NCBI RefSeq assembly: GCF_001280015.1
Contig: NZ_LGDV01000202.1
Location: 62,001-126,000, forward strand
Length of the DNA stretch: 64,000 nucleotides
Source: Streptomyces sp. MMG1121
GTDB taxonomy: Bacteria; Actinomycetota; Actinomycetes; Streptomycetales; Streptomycetaceae
Direction: 5' to 3'
Numbering within the stretch: the stretch's first letter is position 1; each line of letters opens with the position of its first letter. Made by a program: the position numbers and the translations under genes. Below, in pieces: positions 22,148 to 31,497 of the stretch. The notes below the pieces were generated by a model that had not been told where the DNA came from, did no database searches, and saw only the letters and a program-made list of their open reading frames with translations.

Positions 22148-23662
22148 GTGACCACCACGACCGACCTGGTGTCGTACGAGGACGCGCTGGCGTCGTACGA
22201 CCCCGTCATGGGCCTCGAGGTCCATGTCGAACTCGGCACCAGGACCAAGATGTTCTGCGGCTGTTCGACCGAGCTGGGCGCCGAGCCCAACTCGCAGACC
22301 TGCCCGACCTGCCTCGGCCTGCCCGGCGCCCTCCCGGTCGTCAACGCGACCGGCGTCGAGTCCGCGATCAAGATCGGCCTCGCGCTGAACTGCGAGATCG
22401 CCGAGTGGTGCCGCTTCGCCCGGAAGAACTACTTCTATCCGGACATGCCGAAGAACTTCCAGACCTCCCAGTACGACGAGCCGATCGCCTTCAACGGCTA
22501 CCTCGACGTACAGCTGGAGGACGGCGAGACCTTCCGCGTGGAGATCGAGCGCGCCCACATGGAGGAGGACACCGGCAAGTCGACGCACGTCGGCGGCGCC
22601 ACCGGCCGTATCCACGGCGCGTCCCACTCCCTGCTGGACTACAACCGCGCCGGCATCCCGCTCATCGAGATCGTCACCAAGCCCATCGTCGGCGCCGGCG
22701 AGCGTGCCCCCGAGGTGGCGAAGGCGTACGTCCGTGAGCTGCGCGAGGTCATCCGGGCCCTCGGTGTGTCCGAGGCCCGCATGGAGATGGGCCAGATGCG
22801 CTGCGACGTGAACCTGTCGCTGCGCCCGCACGGCCGGGAGAAGTTCGGCACCCGGTCCGAGACCAAGAACGTGAACTCGCTGCGGTCCGTGGAGCGCGCG
22901 GCCCGCTACGAGATCATGCGCCACGCCGCCGTGCTCGGCGGTGGCGGCACGATCATCCAGGAAACCCGCCACTTCCACGAGGACACCGGGTCCACCACCT
23001 CGGGCCGCGTGAAGGAGGAGGCCGAGGACTACCGGTACTTCCCGGAGCCCGACCTCGTCCCCGTGGCGCCCGCGCGCGAGTGGGTCGAGGAGATCCGCAC
23101 CGCGCTGCCGGAGATGCCGCTGGCCCGCCGCACCCGGCTGCTCGCCGAATGGGGCATCTCGGCCACCGATATGCAGGCGATCCTCAACGCCGGTGCGCTG
23201 GACCCGATCGTCGCCACGATCGACGCCGGTGCCGACGCGGCCTCCGCCCGCAAGTGGTGGATGGGCGAACTGGCGCGCAGCGCCAACGAGTCCGGCACGT
23301 CCCTGGACGAGCTGGCCATCACGCCGCAGCAGGTGGCCCGGGTCACCGAGCTGGTCACGAAGGGCGACCTGAACGACAAGCTGGCCCGTCAGGTCATCGA
23401 GGGCGTCCTCGCGGGCGAAGGCACGCCGGACGAGGTCGTCGACAAGCGCGGTCTGAAGGTCGTCTCCGACGAGGGCGCGCTGACCACCGCCGTCGAGGAG
23501 GCCATCGCCGGCAACCCCGGCATCGCGGACAAGATCCGCGGTGGCAAGGTGGCCGCGGCCGGTGCCCTGGTCGGCGCCGTCATGAAGGCCACCCGGGGGC
23601 AGGCCGACGCGGCCCGCGTCAAGGAGCTGATCCTTCAGCAGCTGGGCGTCAGCGAGGGCTGA
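22148..23662 (+). CDS. gatB: Glutamyl-tRNA(Gln)/aspartyl-tRNA(Asn) amidotransferase subunit B
   Basis: 504 residues from a GTG at 22148. The kinase/synthetase-like subunit that phosphorylates the misacylated tRNA. Contains [19 protein letters not shown], the zinc-type [34 protein letters not shown], and a C-terminal YqeY-like tail domain ([17 protein letters not shown]). A perfect 18-bp hairpin terminates the operon. Confidence 0.97.
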   Translation: MTTTTDLVSYEDALASYDPVMGLEVHVELGTRTKMFCGCSTELGAEPNSQTCPTCLGLPGALPVVNATGVESAIKIGLALNCEIAEWCRFARKNYFYPDMPKNFQTSQYDEPIAFNGYLDVQLEDGETFRVEIERAHMEEDTGKSTHVGGATGRIHGASHSLLDYNRAGIPLIEIVTKPIVGAGERAPEVAKAYVRELREVIRALGVSEARMEMGQMRCDVNLSLRPHGREKFGTRSETKNVNSLRSVERAARYEIMRHAAVLGGGGTIIQETRHFHEDTGSTTSGRVKEEAEDYRYFPEPDLVPVAPAREWVEEIRTALPEMPLARRTRLLAEWGISATDMQAILNAGALDPIVATIDAGADAASARKWWMGELARSANESGTSLDELAITPQQVARVTELVTKGDLNDKLARQVIEGVLAGEGTPDEVVDKRGLKVVSDEGALTTAVEEAIAGNPGIADKIRGGKVAAAGALVGAVMKATRGQADAARVKELILQQLGVSEG

Positions 23663-23678
23663 GCCGCCGTCAGCAGCA

Positions 23679-23720
23679 GACACGGGGGGACGCGCCGAGC
23701 CCGGCGCGTCCCCCCGTGTC
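23679..23720 (+). terminator. Perfect 18-bp hairpin terminator after gatB
   Basis: GACACGGGGGGACGCGCC (23679-23696) is the exact reverse complement of 23703-23720, separated by six bases, 16 bases after the gatB stop. Confidence 0.9.
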
Positions 23721-23757
23721 GTAGGCCCCTCACCCGCAGGCACTACGCTCGCCCGCC

Positions 23758-24111
23758 ATGAGTGGACGCACCGATACCGACACCCGGCCCGCGATAACCG
23801 ACGACGCCGACGACGCGGAGGAAGCCGCGGAGGAAGTCCTGGACGAAGACGCCGAGGAGCAGGTCGAGGGTGCGCGCCGGGCACGCTGGGCCGCCGCCGG
23901 TACCGGCGTGCTGCTGACCCTCGCCGGGCTCGCCGCCGCCCTGCTCCGGCTGGCCGCTTCCGCCCCCGCCCGCGTCCCCGCCGCCTACGCCCTCGGTGCC
24001 GCCGTGTGCGCCCTCGCCGCGCTGCTCGGTGCCAGGGGCCGTACCCGCAGGGCCCTGTGGCTGCTGATCGCCGGGACGATGGTCATGGCGCTGGGGGACC
24101 AGTTCGACTGA
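23758..24111 (+). CDS. Hypothetical membrane protein with acidic N-terminus
   Basis: 117 residues from the ATG at 23758. Residues 15-40 are nearly all Asp, Glu and Ala, followed by three hydrophobic segments (GVLLTLAGLAAALLRLA, AYALGAAVCALAALLG, ALWLLIAGTMVMAL). A cytoplasmic acidic tail with three helices is the likely topology. No domain recognised. Confidence 0.7.
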   Translation: MSGRTDTDTRPAITDDADDAEEAAEEVLDEDAEEQVEGARRARWAAAGTGVLLTLAGLAAALLRLAASAPARVPAAYALGAAVCALAALLGARGRTRRALWLLIAGTMVMALGDQFD

Positions 24112-24162
24112 AGTGCCCAGGGGCGCGACAGAGTTCGCCGAAGTGTCCTGTGACCTCACTCG

Positions 24163-24219
24163 CACTCTTGTGAAGAAGCCCACGATCATGGCAAACGATC
24201 ACTTTTGCCTGCAAGAGTG
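24163..24219. promoter_or_regulatory. Inverted repeat upstream of the MMPL transporter
   Basis: CACTCTTG (24163-24170) and CAAGAGTG (24212-24219) are exact inverted repeats 41 bases apart, with ACGATCATGGCAAACGATCA between, in an AT-richer promoter segment. The spacing suggests a regulator bridging two sites or just upstream promoter architecture. Confidence 0.35.
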
Positions 24220-24314
24220 TCCTGCGATTGCTCATCCTTTCTTTGCGGGCAGTTCAGTCCATGGACGATTGTTCCCGGCCAAAGATCCATAAATCGTTCC
24301 CTGGGAGCACGTCC

Positions 24315-26543
24315 GTGGCAGAACTCGCCCGTTGGTGTGTCCGGCACCGGCTGATCGCCGTGCTGCTGTGGCTTCTCGCCTTCGGCGGGGTGAGCGCGGC
24401 CGCCGCCGTGGCCGGTACGTCGTACTCGAACGACTACGAGGTGCCGGGCACCGAGTCCGGCCGGGCCACGCAGCTGCTCCAGGAGGGTTTTCCGGGCCTG
24501 GGCGGGGACAGCGACACCGTCGTCTGGCACACCACCGGCGGCAGCGTCCGCGCCGCCGACGTCGAGCAGGACATGACCCGCACCCTCGACCGGATCGCCG
24601 CACTGCCCGGTGTCGCCTCGGTGTCCGGACCGTACGGCGGCCAGGGCACGCACCGGATCAGCGCGGACGGCCGTACGGCCTACGCCACCGTCACCTTCAC
24701 CCGGCCCTCCGAGGAGATCGGCAAGGCCGAGGCACAGGCCGTGGTGCGCACCGCCAAGGCCGCCGAGGGCGACGGGCTCCAAGTGGAGCTGGGCGGCGAC
24801 GCGATCGCGCTCACCGCGTCCCCGCGCGAACACACCGCCGAGCTGGTCGGCGTGCTCGTCGCGGCCGTCGTGCTGTTCCTCGCCTTCGGCTCGCTCGCCG
24901 CCTCGGCCCTGCCCATCGCCACCGCGCTGGTCGGCGTCGGCACCGCCTACGCCGGCATCGGGCTGCTCGGACACGCCATGACGGTCGCCGACTTCGCGCC
25001 CATGCTCGGCATGCTGATCGGGCTCGGCGTCGGCATCGACTACGCGCTGTTCATAGTGACCAGACACCGGCGCGGACTGAAACGCGGCCTGAGTGTCACC
25101 GAGGCCGCGGTGAGTGCCGTGGCCACCACCGGACGCGCCGTCGTCTTCGCGGGTGCGACGGTGTGCATCGCCCTGCTCGGGATGCTGATACTGCGGCTGG
25201 GCTTCCTCAACGGGGTCGCCGTGGCGGCCTCGTTGACGGTCGTGCTCACCGTCGCGGCCTCGGTCACCCTGCTGCCCGCCCTGCTGTCGTACCTCGGCCC
25301 GCGCGCCCTCAGCCGCCGCGAGCGGCGCCGGCTCGCCGCGCACGGGCCGCGCCCGGAGCTGCCCACGGGCCTCGCCGCCCGCTGGTCGGCGCTGGTCGAA
25401 CGCCACCCCAAGCTGCTCGGCGCGCTCGCGCTCGCCGTCGTCGCCGTGCTCGCCCTGCCGACCCTCTCGCTGCACCTCGGCACCTCCGACCAGGGCAACG
25501 ACCCGCGCACCTCCACCACCCGCAAGGCCTACGACCTGCTCGCCGCGGGCTTCGGCCCCGGGGTGAACGGGCCGCTCACCCTGGTGACACGGGTGGAAGG
25601 AGCCGCCGACAAGCTCGCCCTGGACAACCTCGGCACGACGCTGCGCGACACCCAGGGCGTCGCCTCCGTCACCCCGGTCGCGTACGACACCGGCGGCGAC
25701 ACCGCCTACCTCACGGTCGTCCCCGACTCCGCGCCCCAGTCGCAGGACACCAGTGCCCTCGTGGACCGGCTGCGCACCGAGGTCCTGCCGCGCGCACAGA
25801 CCGGCACCTCCCTCGACGTCCAGGTCGGCGGAGTGACGGCCGGCTACGACGACTTCGCGGATGTGATCGTCGGCAAACTGCCGCTGTTCGTCGGCTCGGT
25901 CGTCGGACTCGGCTGCCTCCTGCTGCTGGTCGCCTTCCGTTCGCTCGGCATCCCGGCGAAGGCCGCCGCCATGAACATCGCCGCCGTGGCCGCCGCGTTC
26001 GGCGTCGTCGTCGCCGTCTTCCAGTGGGGCTGGGGCAGCGAACTGCTCGGCCTCGGGCGGGCCGGGCCCATCGAGCCCTTCCTGCCCGTGATCATGGTCT
26101 CGGTGCTCTTCGGCCTCTCCATGGACTACCAGGTCTTCCTGGTCAGCCGGATGTACGAGGAGTGGCTGGAGACCGGCGACAACCGGCGAGCCGTCCGCGT
26201 GGGCCTCGCCGAGACCAGCCGGGTCATCAACTCCGCCGCGGTCATCATGATCTCGGTCTTCCTCGCCTTCGTGCTCAGCGGCGACCGGGTCATCGCCATG
26301 TTCGGCATAGCGCTGGCCTCGGCCGTAGCCCTCGACGCCTTCGTGCTGCGCACCCTGCTCGTGCCAGCGCTGATGCATCTGCTCGGCCCCGCCAACTGGT
26401 GGCTGCCCGCCTGGCTGGAACGCCGCCTGCCCCGCATCAGCATCGAGCCGCCCGAGTGCCGTACCGCCCATGAGAGGCTCGGCACGGTCCCGGTGGCGCA
26501 CTTGCGAGAGGAACAGCACGATGTACGCGATATCCCTGGGTGA
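24315..26543 (+). CDS. MMPL family transporter
   Basis: 742 residues from a GTG at 24315; ATG at 24228 is in frame but the extra residues look non-coding. Twelve-helix RND-type inner-membrane protein with two MMPL domains, each with a large extracytoplasmic loop after the first helix. The conserved helix block GLGVGIDYALFIVTRHRR in the first half and FGLSMDYQVFLVSRMYEEW in the second carry the proton-relay Asp-Tyr pair. Related mycobacterial MmpL proteins export lipids or siderophores; the substrate here is unknown. The end overlaps the acetyltransferase start by 23 bases. Confidence 0.88.
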   Translation: MAELARWCVRHRLIAVLLWLLAFGGVSAAAAVAGTSYSNDYEVPGTESGRATQLLQEGFPGLGGDSDTVVWHTTGGSVRAADVEQDMTRTLDRIAALPGVASVSGPYGGQGTHRISADGRTAYATVTFTRPSEEIGKAEAQAVVRTAKAAEGDGLQVELGGDAIALTASPREHTAELVGVLVAAVVLFLAFGSLAASALPIATALVGVGTAYAGIGLLGHAMTVADFAPMLGMLIGLGVGIDYALFIVTRHRRGLKRGLSVTEAAVSAVATTGRAVVFAGATVCIALLGMLILRLGFLNGVAVAASLTVVLTVAASVTLLPALLSYLGPRALSRRERRRLAAHGPRPELPTGLAARWSALVERHPKLLGALALAVVAVLALPTLSLHLGTSDQGNDPRTSTTRKAYDLLAAGFGPGVNGPLTLVTRVEGAADKLALDNLGTTLRDTQGVASVTPVAYDTGGDTAYLTVVPDSAPQSQDTSALVDRLRTEVLPRAQTGTSLDVQVGGVTAGYDDFADVIVGKLPLFVGSVVGLGCLLLLVAFRSLGIPAKAAAMNIAAVAAAFGVVVAVFQWGWGSELLGLGRAGPIEPFLPVIMVSVLFGLSMDYQVFLVSRMYEEWLETGDNRRAVRVGLAETSRVINSAAVIMISVFLAFVLSGDRVIAMFGIALASAVALDAFVLRTLLVPALMHLLGPANWWLPAWLERRLPRISIEPPECRTAHERLGTVPVAHLREEQHDVRDIPG

Positions 26544-27096
26544 CGACGGGGCCGAACTGCGGCCGCTGGAGGTGTGGCACGCCGAGGAGGTGCTCGCCAC
26601 CGTCGACCGGGGACGCGAGTTCATCGGCCGGCACGTCGGGCTGCCGGACGTGGTGTCCGACCTGGACGGCGCCCGCGCGTGGCTGAAGTCCTACGCCGAC
26701 CGGCGCGCCGTCGACGGCGGGAGTCTGCACGGCATCTGGCTGGACGGAAAGCTGGTCGGCGGGCTGCTGTTCCGCGTGTGGGACACCCCGAGCGGGGTGT
26801 GCGAGGCCGGCTGCTGGCTGGAGCCGGCGGCGGCCGGGCGCGGACTGGTCACGCGCGGCATGCGGATACTGCTGGACTGGGCCTTCGAGGAGCGCGGCAT
26901 GCACCGCGTGGAGTGGCAGGTCTCCTCGGCCAACGAGCCCAGCATCAACGTGGCCCGGCGGCTCGGCATGACGCGCGAGGGCGTGCTCCGCGAGAACTAC
27001 CCGCACCGGGGCGTGCGCACCAGCACCGAGATCTGGGCGGTGCTCGCCCCCGAGTGGCGTACGGCACGCGCGCGTAGCGGGCAGAACGATCATTAA
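26521..27096 (+). CDS. GNAT acetyltransferase (RimJ/RimL-like)
   Basis: 191 residues from the ATG at 26521, inside the last codons of the MMPL gene but well supported by its own sequence and a GAGAGGAA Shine-Dalgarno. The acetyl-CoA motif A region EAGCWLEPAAAGRGLVTRGM and NEPSINVARRLGMTREGVLRE match ribosomal-protein or small-molecule N-acetyltransferases. Substrate cannot be predicted. Confidence 0.86.
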   Translation: MYAISLGDDGAELRPLEVWHAEEVLATVDRGREFIGRHVGLPDVVSDLDGARAWLKSYADRRAVDGGSLHGIWLDGKLVGGLLFRVWDTPSGVCEAGCWLEPAAAGRGLVTRGMRILLDWAFEERGMHRVEWQVSSANEPSINVARRLGMTREGVLRENYPHRGVRTSTEIWAVLAPEWRTARARSGQNDH

Positions 27097-27131
27097 TAGA
27101 CCTCTCAGACAGCCTCCGTACGGTGCCAGGC

Positions 27132-27698
27132 ATGGCAACGAAGACAGAGGCCGGCGCAGAGGCGCGAAACGACGACGAGACAGCGGTGGAGACCGTCACC
27201 GCCGAGGAGGAGGCCGCGCAGGCGGAGGCCGGTGACCAGAGCCCGGAGCTCGAGGAGAACCCGGAACCCGACGAGGAGGCCGCCGAGCCGGAGGCCAAGG
27301 TGCCTTCCGGGGTCGGCCAGGGCGCCGGTGCCGTCGTCTCCGCCGTGCTGGGCCTGGTCTCGCTCAGCGGCGGCTGGATCGGCACCATCGCCGGCGCCCG
27401 CGAACAGCTCGTCGGGCAGCTGCGCACCTCCTCCACCGCGAGCGTCGCCACGCAGATCAAGGAGGTCTACGGCGACGCCTGGCACAGCACCGCCCTGTGG
27501 GCTGGCCTGTTCGCGCTGGCCGCGCTGCTCACCGGCGTGGTCGTGCTCGCCCGGCCCGCTTTCGGCGTTCCCGGCCGCCCGCAGGCCCCGTGGATCAAGT
27601 CGGTCGCCTGGGCGGGTGTCTCGCTCGGTGTCATCGGCCTGGTCCTGGCCGTCCTGAAGTACTCCGACGCGCTGCTGGGCCTGCCCTCGGCGAGCTGA
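27132..27698 (+). CDS. Hypothetical membrane protein with acidic N-terminal half
   Basis: 188 residues from the ATG at 27132 (GTG at 27123 possible). The first 60 residues are rich in Glu, Ala and Pro, apparently disordered; three to four hydrophobic segments follow (GAVVSAVLGLVSLSGGWIG, ALWAGLFALAALLTGVVVLA, VAWAGVSLGVIGLVLAVLKY). Similar in style to the 117-residue protein at 23758. Unknown function. Confidence 0.72.
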   Translation: MATKTEAGAEARNDDETAVETVTAEEEAAQAEAGDQSPELEENPEPDEEAAEPEAKVPSGVGQGAGAVVSAVLGLVSLSGGWIGTIAGAREQLVGQLRTSSTASVATQIKEVYGDAWHSTALWAGLFALAALLTGVVVLARPAFGVPGRPQAPWIKSVAWAGVSLGVIGLVLAVLKYSDALLGLPSAS

Positions 27699-27713
27699 GA
27701 AACCGCAGGTCCC

Positions 27714-27762
27714 AGGGGCCTTAGGGAATCCGTGAGCACCTTACGGACTCCCTGAGGCCCCT
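27714..27762 (+). terminator. Long hairpin terminator
   Basis: AGGGGCCTTAGGGAATCCGT and ACGGACTCCCTGAGGCCCCT form a long, slightly mismatched stem with a short loop, 16 bases past the preceding stop. Confidence 0.8.
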
Positions 27763-27896
27763 TACGCGCGCGCGTGCGGCCCGCGGGCGGCGCGAAGATG
27801 CGGAACTCTCCCGATGCGGCACACCCCCCTCGCGGACGAAGGTGGAGGCATCGCAGAACGCGAGGCTTTTCACCGACTCCCTTCGAAGGAAACGCC

Positions 27897-28088
27897 GTGA
27901 TCGAGATCGAGTACCACAGGATGCGTGCCGCCCAGCTGATCCGCGAGGCCGAGCAGGAGCGGCTGGCCCGCTCTCTCACCCGGGCCCGCCGCGCCGCCCG
28001 CCGCGCGGAGCCTGCCGACCACGACCGCACGGGTGCCGAGTCCCATACCGACCGGCCCGGCCGGCGCCGGCTTCCGCGCACCGCGTGA
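27897..28088 (+). CDS. Small basic hypothetical protein
   Basis: 63 residues from a GTG at 27897 with GAAGGA a few bases upstream. Starts IEIEYHRMRAAQLIREAEQ and becomes Arg-rich, looking like a helical then disordered basic protein. No domain recognised. It precedes the LuxR gene by about 90 bases and may be real on the strength of ribosome-binding site and start-proximal composition. Confidence 0.5.
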   Translation: MIEIEYHRMRAAQLIREAEQERLARSLTRARRAARRAEPADHDRTGAESHTDRPGRRRLPRTA

Positions 28089-28180
28089 ACACCGGGCCGG
28101 CTGGCCCCCTCCCGGCCGTAAGTACGACCATCTCACCGGTCCTGTGGAAAACGAGTGCCCCGCCGCCCGGGCCCCGTGCG

Positions 28181-31100
28181 ATGCTCGGGCCCGTGGAGAC
28201 CAAGTCCGTCAGTCCCGTGTTCGTCGGCCGTAGCGACGAACTGGACACGTTGAACGACGCGCTCGCCCGCGCCCGCGCGGGCGAGCCGCAGGCACTGCTG
28301 CTCGGCGGCGAGGCCGGGGTCGGCAAGACCCGCCTCGTCGAGGAGTTCGCCGCGGCCGCCGCCCGGCACGCGGTCGTCGCCGTCGGCGGCTGCGTCGAGA
28401 TCGGCGCCGACGGGCTGCCGTTCGCCCCCTTCTCCACCGCCCTGCGCGCCCTGCGCGATGCCCTGCCCGAGCAGTTCGCCACCGCCGCGAGCGGGCAGGA
28501 GGAGGAGCTGGCCCGGCTCCTGCCCGACCTGGGCGAGGCTGGCGCCGGCCGCCACGACGAGCAGGGCATGGCCCGCCTGTTCGAGCTGACGGCCCGGCTG
28601 CTGGAGCGGGTCGCGGGCGAGCGGCCGGTCGTGTTCGTCCTGGAGGACCTGCACTGGGCCGACGCCTCCACCCGGCACCTCCTGGCCTACCTCTTCCGAA
28701 CCCTGCGCGCCGGCCGGCTCCTCGTCCTCGCCAGCTACCGCTCCGACGACATCCACCGCCGCCACCCCCTGCGCCCCCTGCTCGCCGAACTCGACCGGCT
28801 GCGCACCGTCCGCCGTATCGAACTCGCCCGCTTCACGCGCGAGGAGGTCGGCCGCCAGATCGCCGGCATCCTCGCCGCCGAACCCGACCCCGCCCGGGTG
28901 GACGAGATCTTCCGACGCTCCGACGGCAACGCCTTCTTCGTCGAGGAACTGGCCGTCACCGACTGCGACCGGCAGTGCTCCGGCCTCACCGACTCCCTGC
29001 GCGACCTGCTCCTGGTCCGGGTCGAGACGCTGCCGGAGAGCGCCCAGCGGGTCGCCCGGATCGTCGCCGAGGGCGGCTCCACCGTGGAGTACCGGCTGAT
29101 CGCCGCCGTCGCCCGGCTCACCGAGGACGACCTCATCGAAGCGCTGCGGGCCGCCGTCGGCATCAACATCCTCGCCGTCACCCCGGCCGGCGACGGCTAC
29201 CGCTTCCGGCACTCCCTGGTCCGCGAGGCCGTCGCCGACGACCTGCTGCCCGGCGAACGCTCCCGGCTCAACCGCCGCTACGCCGAAGCCCTGGAGGCCG
29301 ACCCCACGCTCGTGCCGGCCGACGCGCGCGTGATGCGCCTGGCCAGTTACTGGTACCACGCGCACGACGCCGCCAAGGCCCTGCCCGCCGTCCTGGACGC
29401 CTCCGTGGTGGCCCGCCGCCGGCATGCCTACACCGAGCAACTGGGGCTGCTGGAGCGGGCGATGGAGCTGTGGGACAACGTCCCCGCAGAGGTCCGCTCC
29501 GCCCTGCGCCCGGTCGACTACACCGAGGTCTACCCTCCGTGCGGCTGCGACCCGGCCACCCCCCTGCGCTATCTCGACCTGATGGCCGAGGCCGCCGTAG
29601 CGGGCCGCTTCGGCGGCGAACGCGAACGCGCGCTGAAGATCACCAAGCGGGCGCTGCGCCTCCTGGAGGACGAGCCGGACTCCCTGCGCGCCGCCTGGTT
29701 CTGGATCCAGCGCTCCCGCCTGGTCCAGTCCCAGGCCCGCGGCGACGGCTGGCGGGAACTGGCCACCGCCCAGGACCTGGTGCGCGGCCTGCCGCCCTCG
29801 GAGGTGCACGCCGAGGTCCTGGCCCTGGTCGCCAACTGGTCCATGCTGCACCGGCCCGGACCCGAGGCCTGCGCCGCCGCCGAGCGGGCCGTCGAGTACG
29901 CGCGCATGGTGGGCGCCCGCGACATCGAACTGCACGCGCGCCTCACCCTCGGCTGTCTCAAGGTGGACTCCGGCGACTGCGAGGCCGGTCTGGCGGAGCT
30001 GCGGCAGGTGCTGCACGACACCCTGGCCGAGGGGGTGCACCAGGTCGCGGGCCGCGCCTATGTGAACCTGCCGTCCGAACTGCAGGGCGTCGGCCGTGAC
30101 CGGGAGGCCGCCCCCCTGCTGCGCGAGGGCATCGCCTTCGCCCGCGCCCATGGCCTGCCGGACTCCGAGGCCTGGATGCGGGGCAATCTGTCCGACGCGC
30201 TCTACGCACTCGGCCAGTGGCCGGAGGCGGCCGAGTCCGCCACCCACGCGACCCGGGTCGGCCACAGCGCCAAACCCCGCGGCGCGGGCGCCCTGCGCCT
30301 GGCGCACCTCGCCCTGGCCCACGGCGACCTCGCCGAGGCGGACCGGCACCTCGCGGCCGCCCGCGCCCATTACGGCACCCACGACCCCATGCCCCAGCAG
30401 TCCCTGCCGCTGGCCCGCATCGCCCTCGGTGTCGCGGCGGGACAGGACCGGATCGCCGACGCGCGCGCCGAACTGCGCCAGGCCCTGGACGCCGGGTTCC
30501 CGCCCGGCACCCACCGCTACGGCTGGCCACTGCTGCTGGCCGCCGCCACCGCCGAGGCCGACGCCCGTACCCTGCCCGCGGCCCAGCCCGGCCGCGAAGA
30601 GATCCTCGACCGCCTCCACGAGGCCGTCCGCGAACTCACCACCGGCGCCCCGCTCTGGCAGGCCTACGACCAGTGGACCCGGGCCGAACTGCTGCGCGCG
30701 CGAGGCACGGACCTGGTCGACACCTGGTCGCCGCTGGTCGCCGCCTTCGAGTGCCTGGACCGTCCCTACGACCTCGCCCGGATCCGCCACCGCCTCGCCG
30801 GAGCCCTTCTCATGGACGGCGGCGACGACGAACGCGACCGTGCGGTGGAACTGCTCCGGCTCTCCGCGGCGGTCGCAGCCCACCTCGGCGCACGGCCCCT
30901 CGCCGACGCCGTCACCCGGCTCGCCCAGCGCGCCCGCCTCACCCTCACTCGCGCCCCACGACAGGCCCCGACGCCCGCCGACCCGGCCGCCGCCCTCGGC
31001 CTGACCAGCCGGGAGCGGGACGTGCTGCGCCTGGTCACGGCCGGCCGCACCAACCGCCAGATAGCCGAGGTGCTGTTCATCTCCCCGAAGACGGCGAGCG

Positions 31101-31219
31101 TCCACGTCTCCAACATCCTGAGCAAGCTCGGCGTCGCGGGCAGGGGAGAGGCGGCGGCCGTGGCCCACCGGCTGGGACTGTTTCCGGCCGAGACCGCCAC
31201 TGCGCCTACGGCGGGCTGA
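28181..31219 (+). CDS. Large ATP-binding LuxR-type transcriptional regulator (LAL family)
   Basis: 1012 residues from the ATG at 28181 (GTG at 28193 possible). An N-terminal AAA/STAND ATPase carries Walker A LLLGGEAGVGKTRLVEEF and Walker B FVLEDLHWADAS; a long helical-repeat middle region resembles TPR sensor modules; the C-terminal LuxR helix-turn-helix is LTSRERDVLRLVTAGRTNRQIAEVLFISP. These activators often sit near secondary-metabolism or developmental genes. Targets unknown. Flanked by tiny genes on both sides. Confidence 0.92.
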   Translation: MLGPVETKSVSPVFVGRSDELDTLNDALARARAGEPQALLLGGEAGVGKTRLVEEFAAAAARHAVVAVGGCVEIGADGLPFAPFSTALRALRDALPEQFATAASGQEEELARLLPDLGEAGAGRHDEQGMARLFELTARLLERVAGERPVVFVLEDLHWADASTRHLLAYLFRTLRAGRLLVLASYRSDDIHRRHPLRPLLAELDRLRTVRRIELARFTREEVGRQIAGILAAEPDPARVDEIFRRSDGNAFFVEELAVTDCDRQCSGLTDSLRDLLLVRVETLPESAQRVARIVAEGGSTVEYRLIAAVARLTEDDLIEALRAAVGINILAVTPAGDGYRFRHSLVREAVADDLLPGERSRLNRRYAEALEADPTLVPADARVMRLASYWYHAHDAAKALPAVLDASVVARRRHAYTEQLGLLERAMELWDNVPAEVRSALRPVDYTEVYPPCGCDPATPLRYLDLMAEAAVAGRFGGERERALKITKRALRLLEDEPDSLRAAWFWIQRSRLVQSQARGDGWRELATAQDLVRGLPPSEVHAEVLALVANWSMLHRPGPEACAAAERAVEYARMVGARDIELHARLTLGCLKVDSGDCEAGLAELRQVLHDTLAEGVHQVAGRAYVNLPSELQGVGRDREAAPLLREGIAFARAHGLPDSEAWMRGNLSDALYALGQWPEAAESATHATRVGHSAKPRGAGALRLAHLALAHGDLAEADRHLAAARAHYGTHDPMPQQSLPLARIALGVAAGQDRIADARAELRQALDAGFPPGTHRYGWPLLLAAATAEADARTLPAAQPGREEILDRLHEAVRELTTGAPLWQAYDQWTRAELLRARGTDLVDTWSPLVAAFECLDRPYDLARIRHRLAGALLMDGGDDERDRAVELLRLSAAVAAHLGARPLADAVTRLAQRARLTLTRAPRQAPTPADPAAALGLTSRERDVLRLVTAGRTNRQIAEVLFISPKTASVHVSNILSKLGVAGRGEAAAVAHRLGLFPAETATAPTAG

Positions 31220-31254
31220 CTCGTACGCTGGAGGAAACCGGCAAGGGAGAGGCC

Positions 31255-31452
31255 GTGTTCAACGCTTTCGAGGAACTGTTCACGCCCGGCCGCAAACACA
31301 CCCACGACGAGCAGAAACGGCTGGAGCTGACCCGGGAGGACGTCGGGGACACCGACCCCGGCCGCGGGCCGATAGACCTCGCCTCGGGAAAGGTCGTCGT
31401 ACGCCTGCCCACGCCGCCGCCCGACGGAGCGCACGCCACGGAGGACGACTAG
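31255..31452 (+). CDS. Small acidic hypothetical protein (possibly DUF6191)
   Basis: 65 residues from a GTG at 31255, with AAGGGAGAGG just upstream. Contains FNAFEELFTPGRKHTHDEQKR and the block GPIDLASGKVVVRLP, which resembles the small DUF6191 proteins of Streptomyces that end in a similar DLxxGxxVIRLP motif; assignment from memory. It is 35 bases past the LuxR stop. Function unknown. Confidence 0.65.
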   Translation: MFNAFEELFTPGRKHTHDEQKRLELTREDVGDTDPGRGPIDLASGKVVVRLPTPPPDGAHATEDD

Positions 31453-31497
31453 CGGACACCATGGACGACGACCAGGGAAGGACGCCGGCCGCGCCTC

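Noticed and set aside
28133..31168. 1011-residue open frame on the minus strand through the LuxR gene
   Set aside because: GC-rich antisense frames are expected; the product has no domain and the plus strand codes a clear ATPase-LuxR protein.
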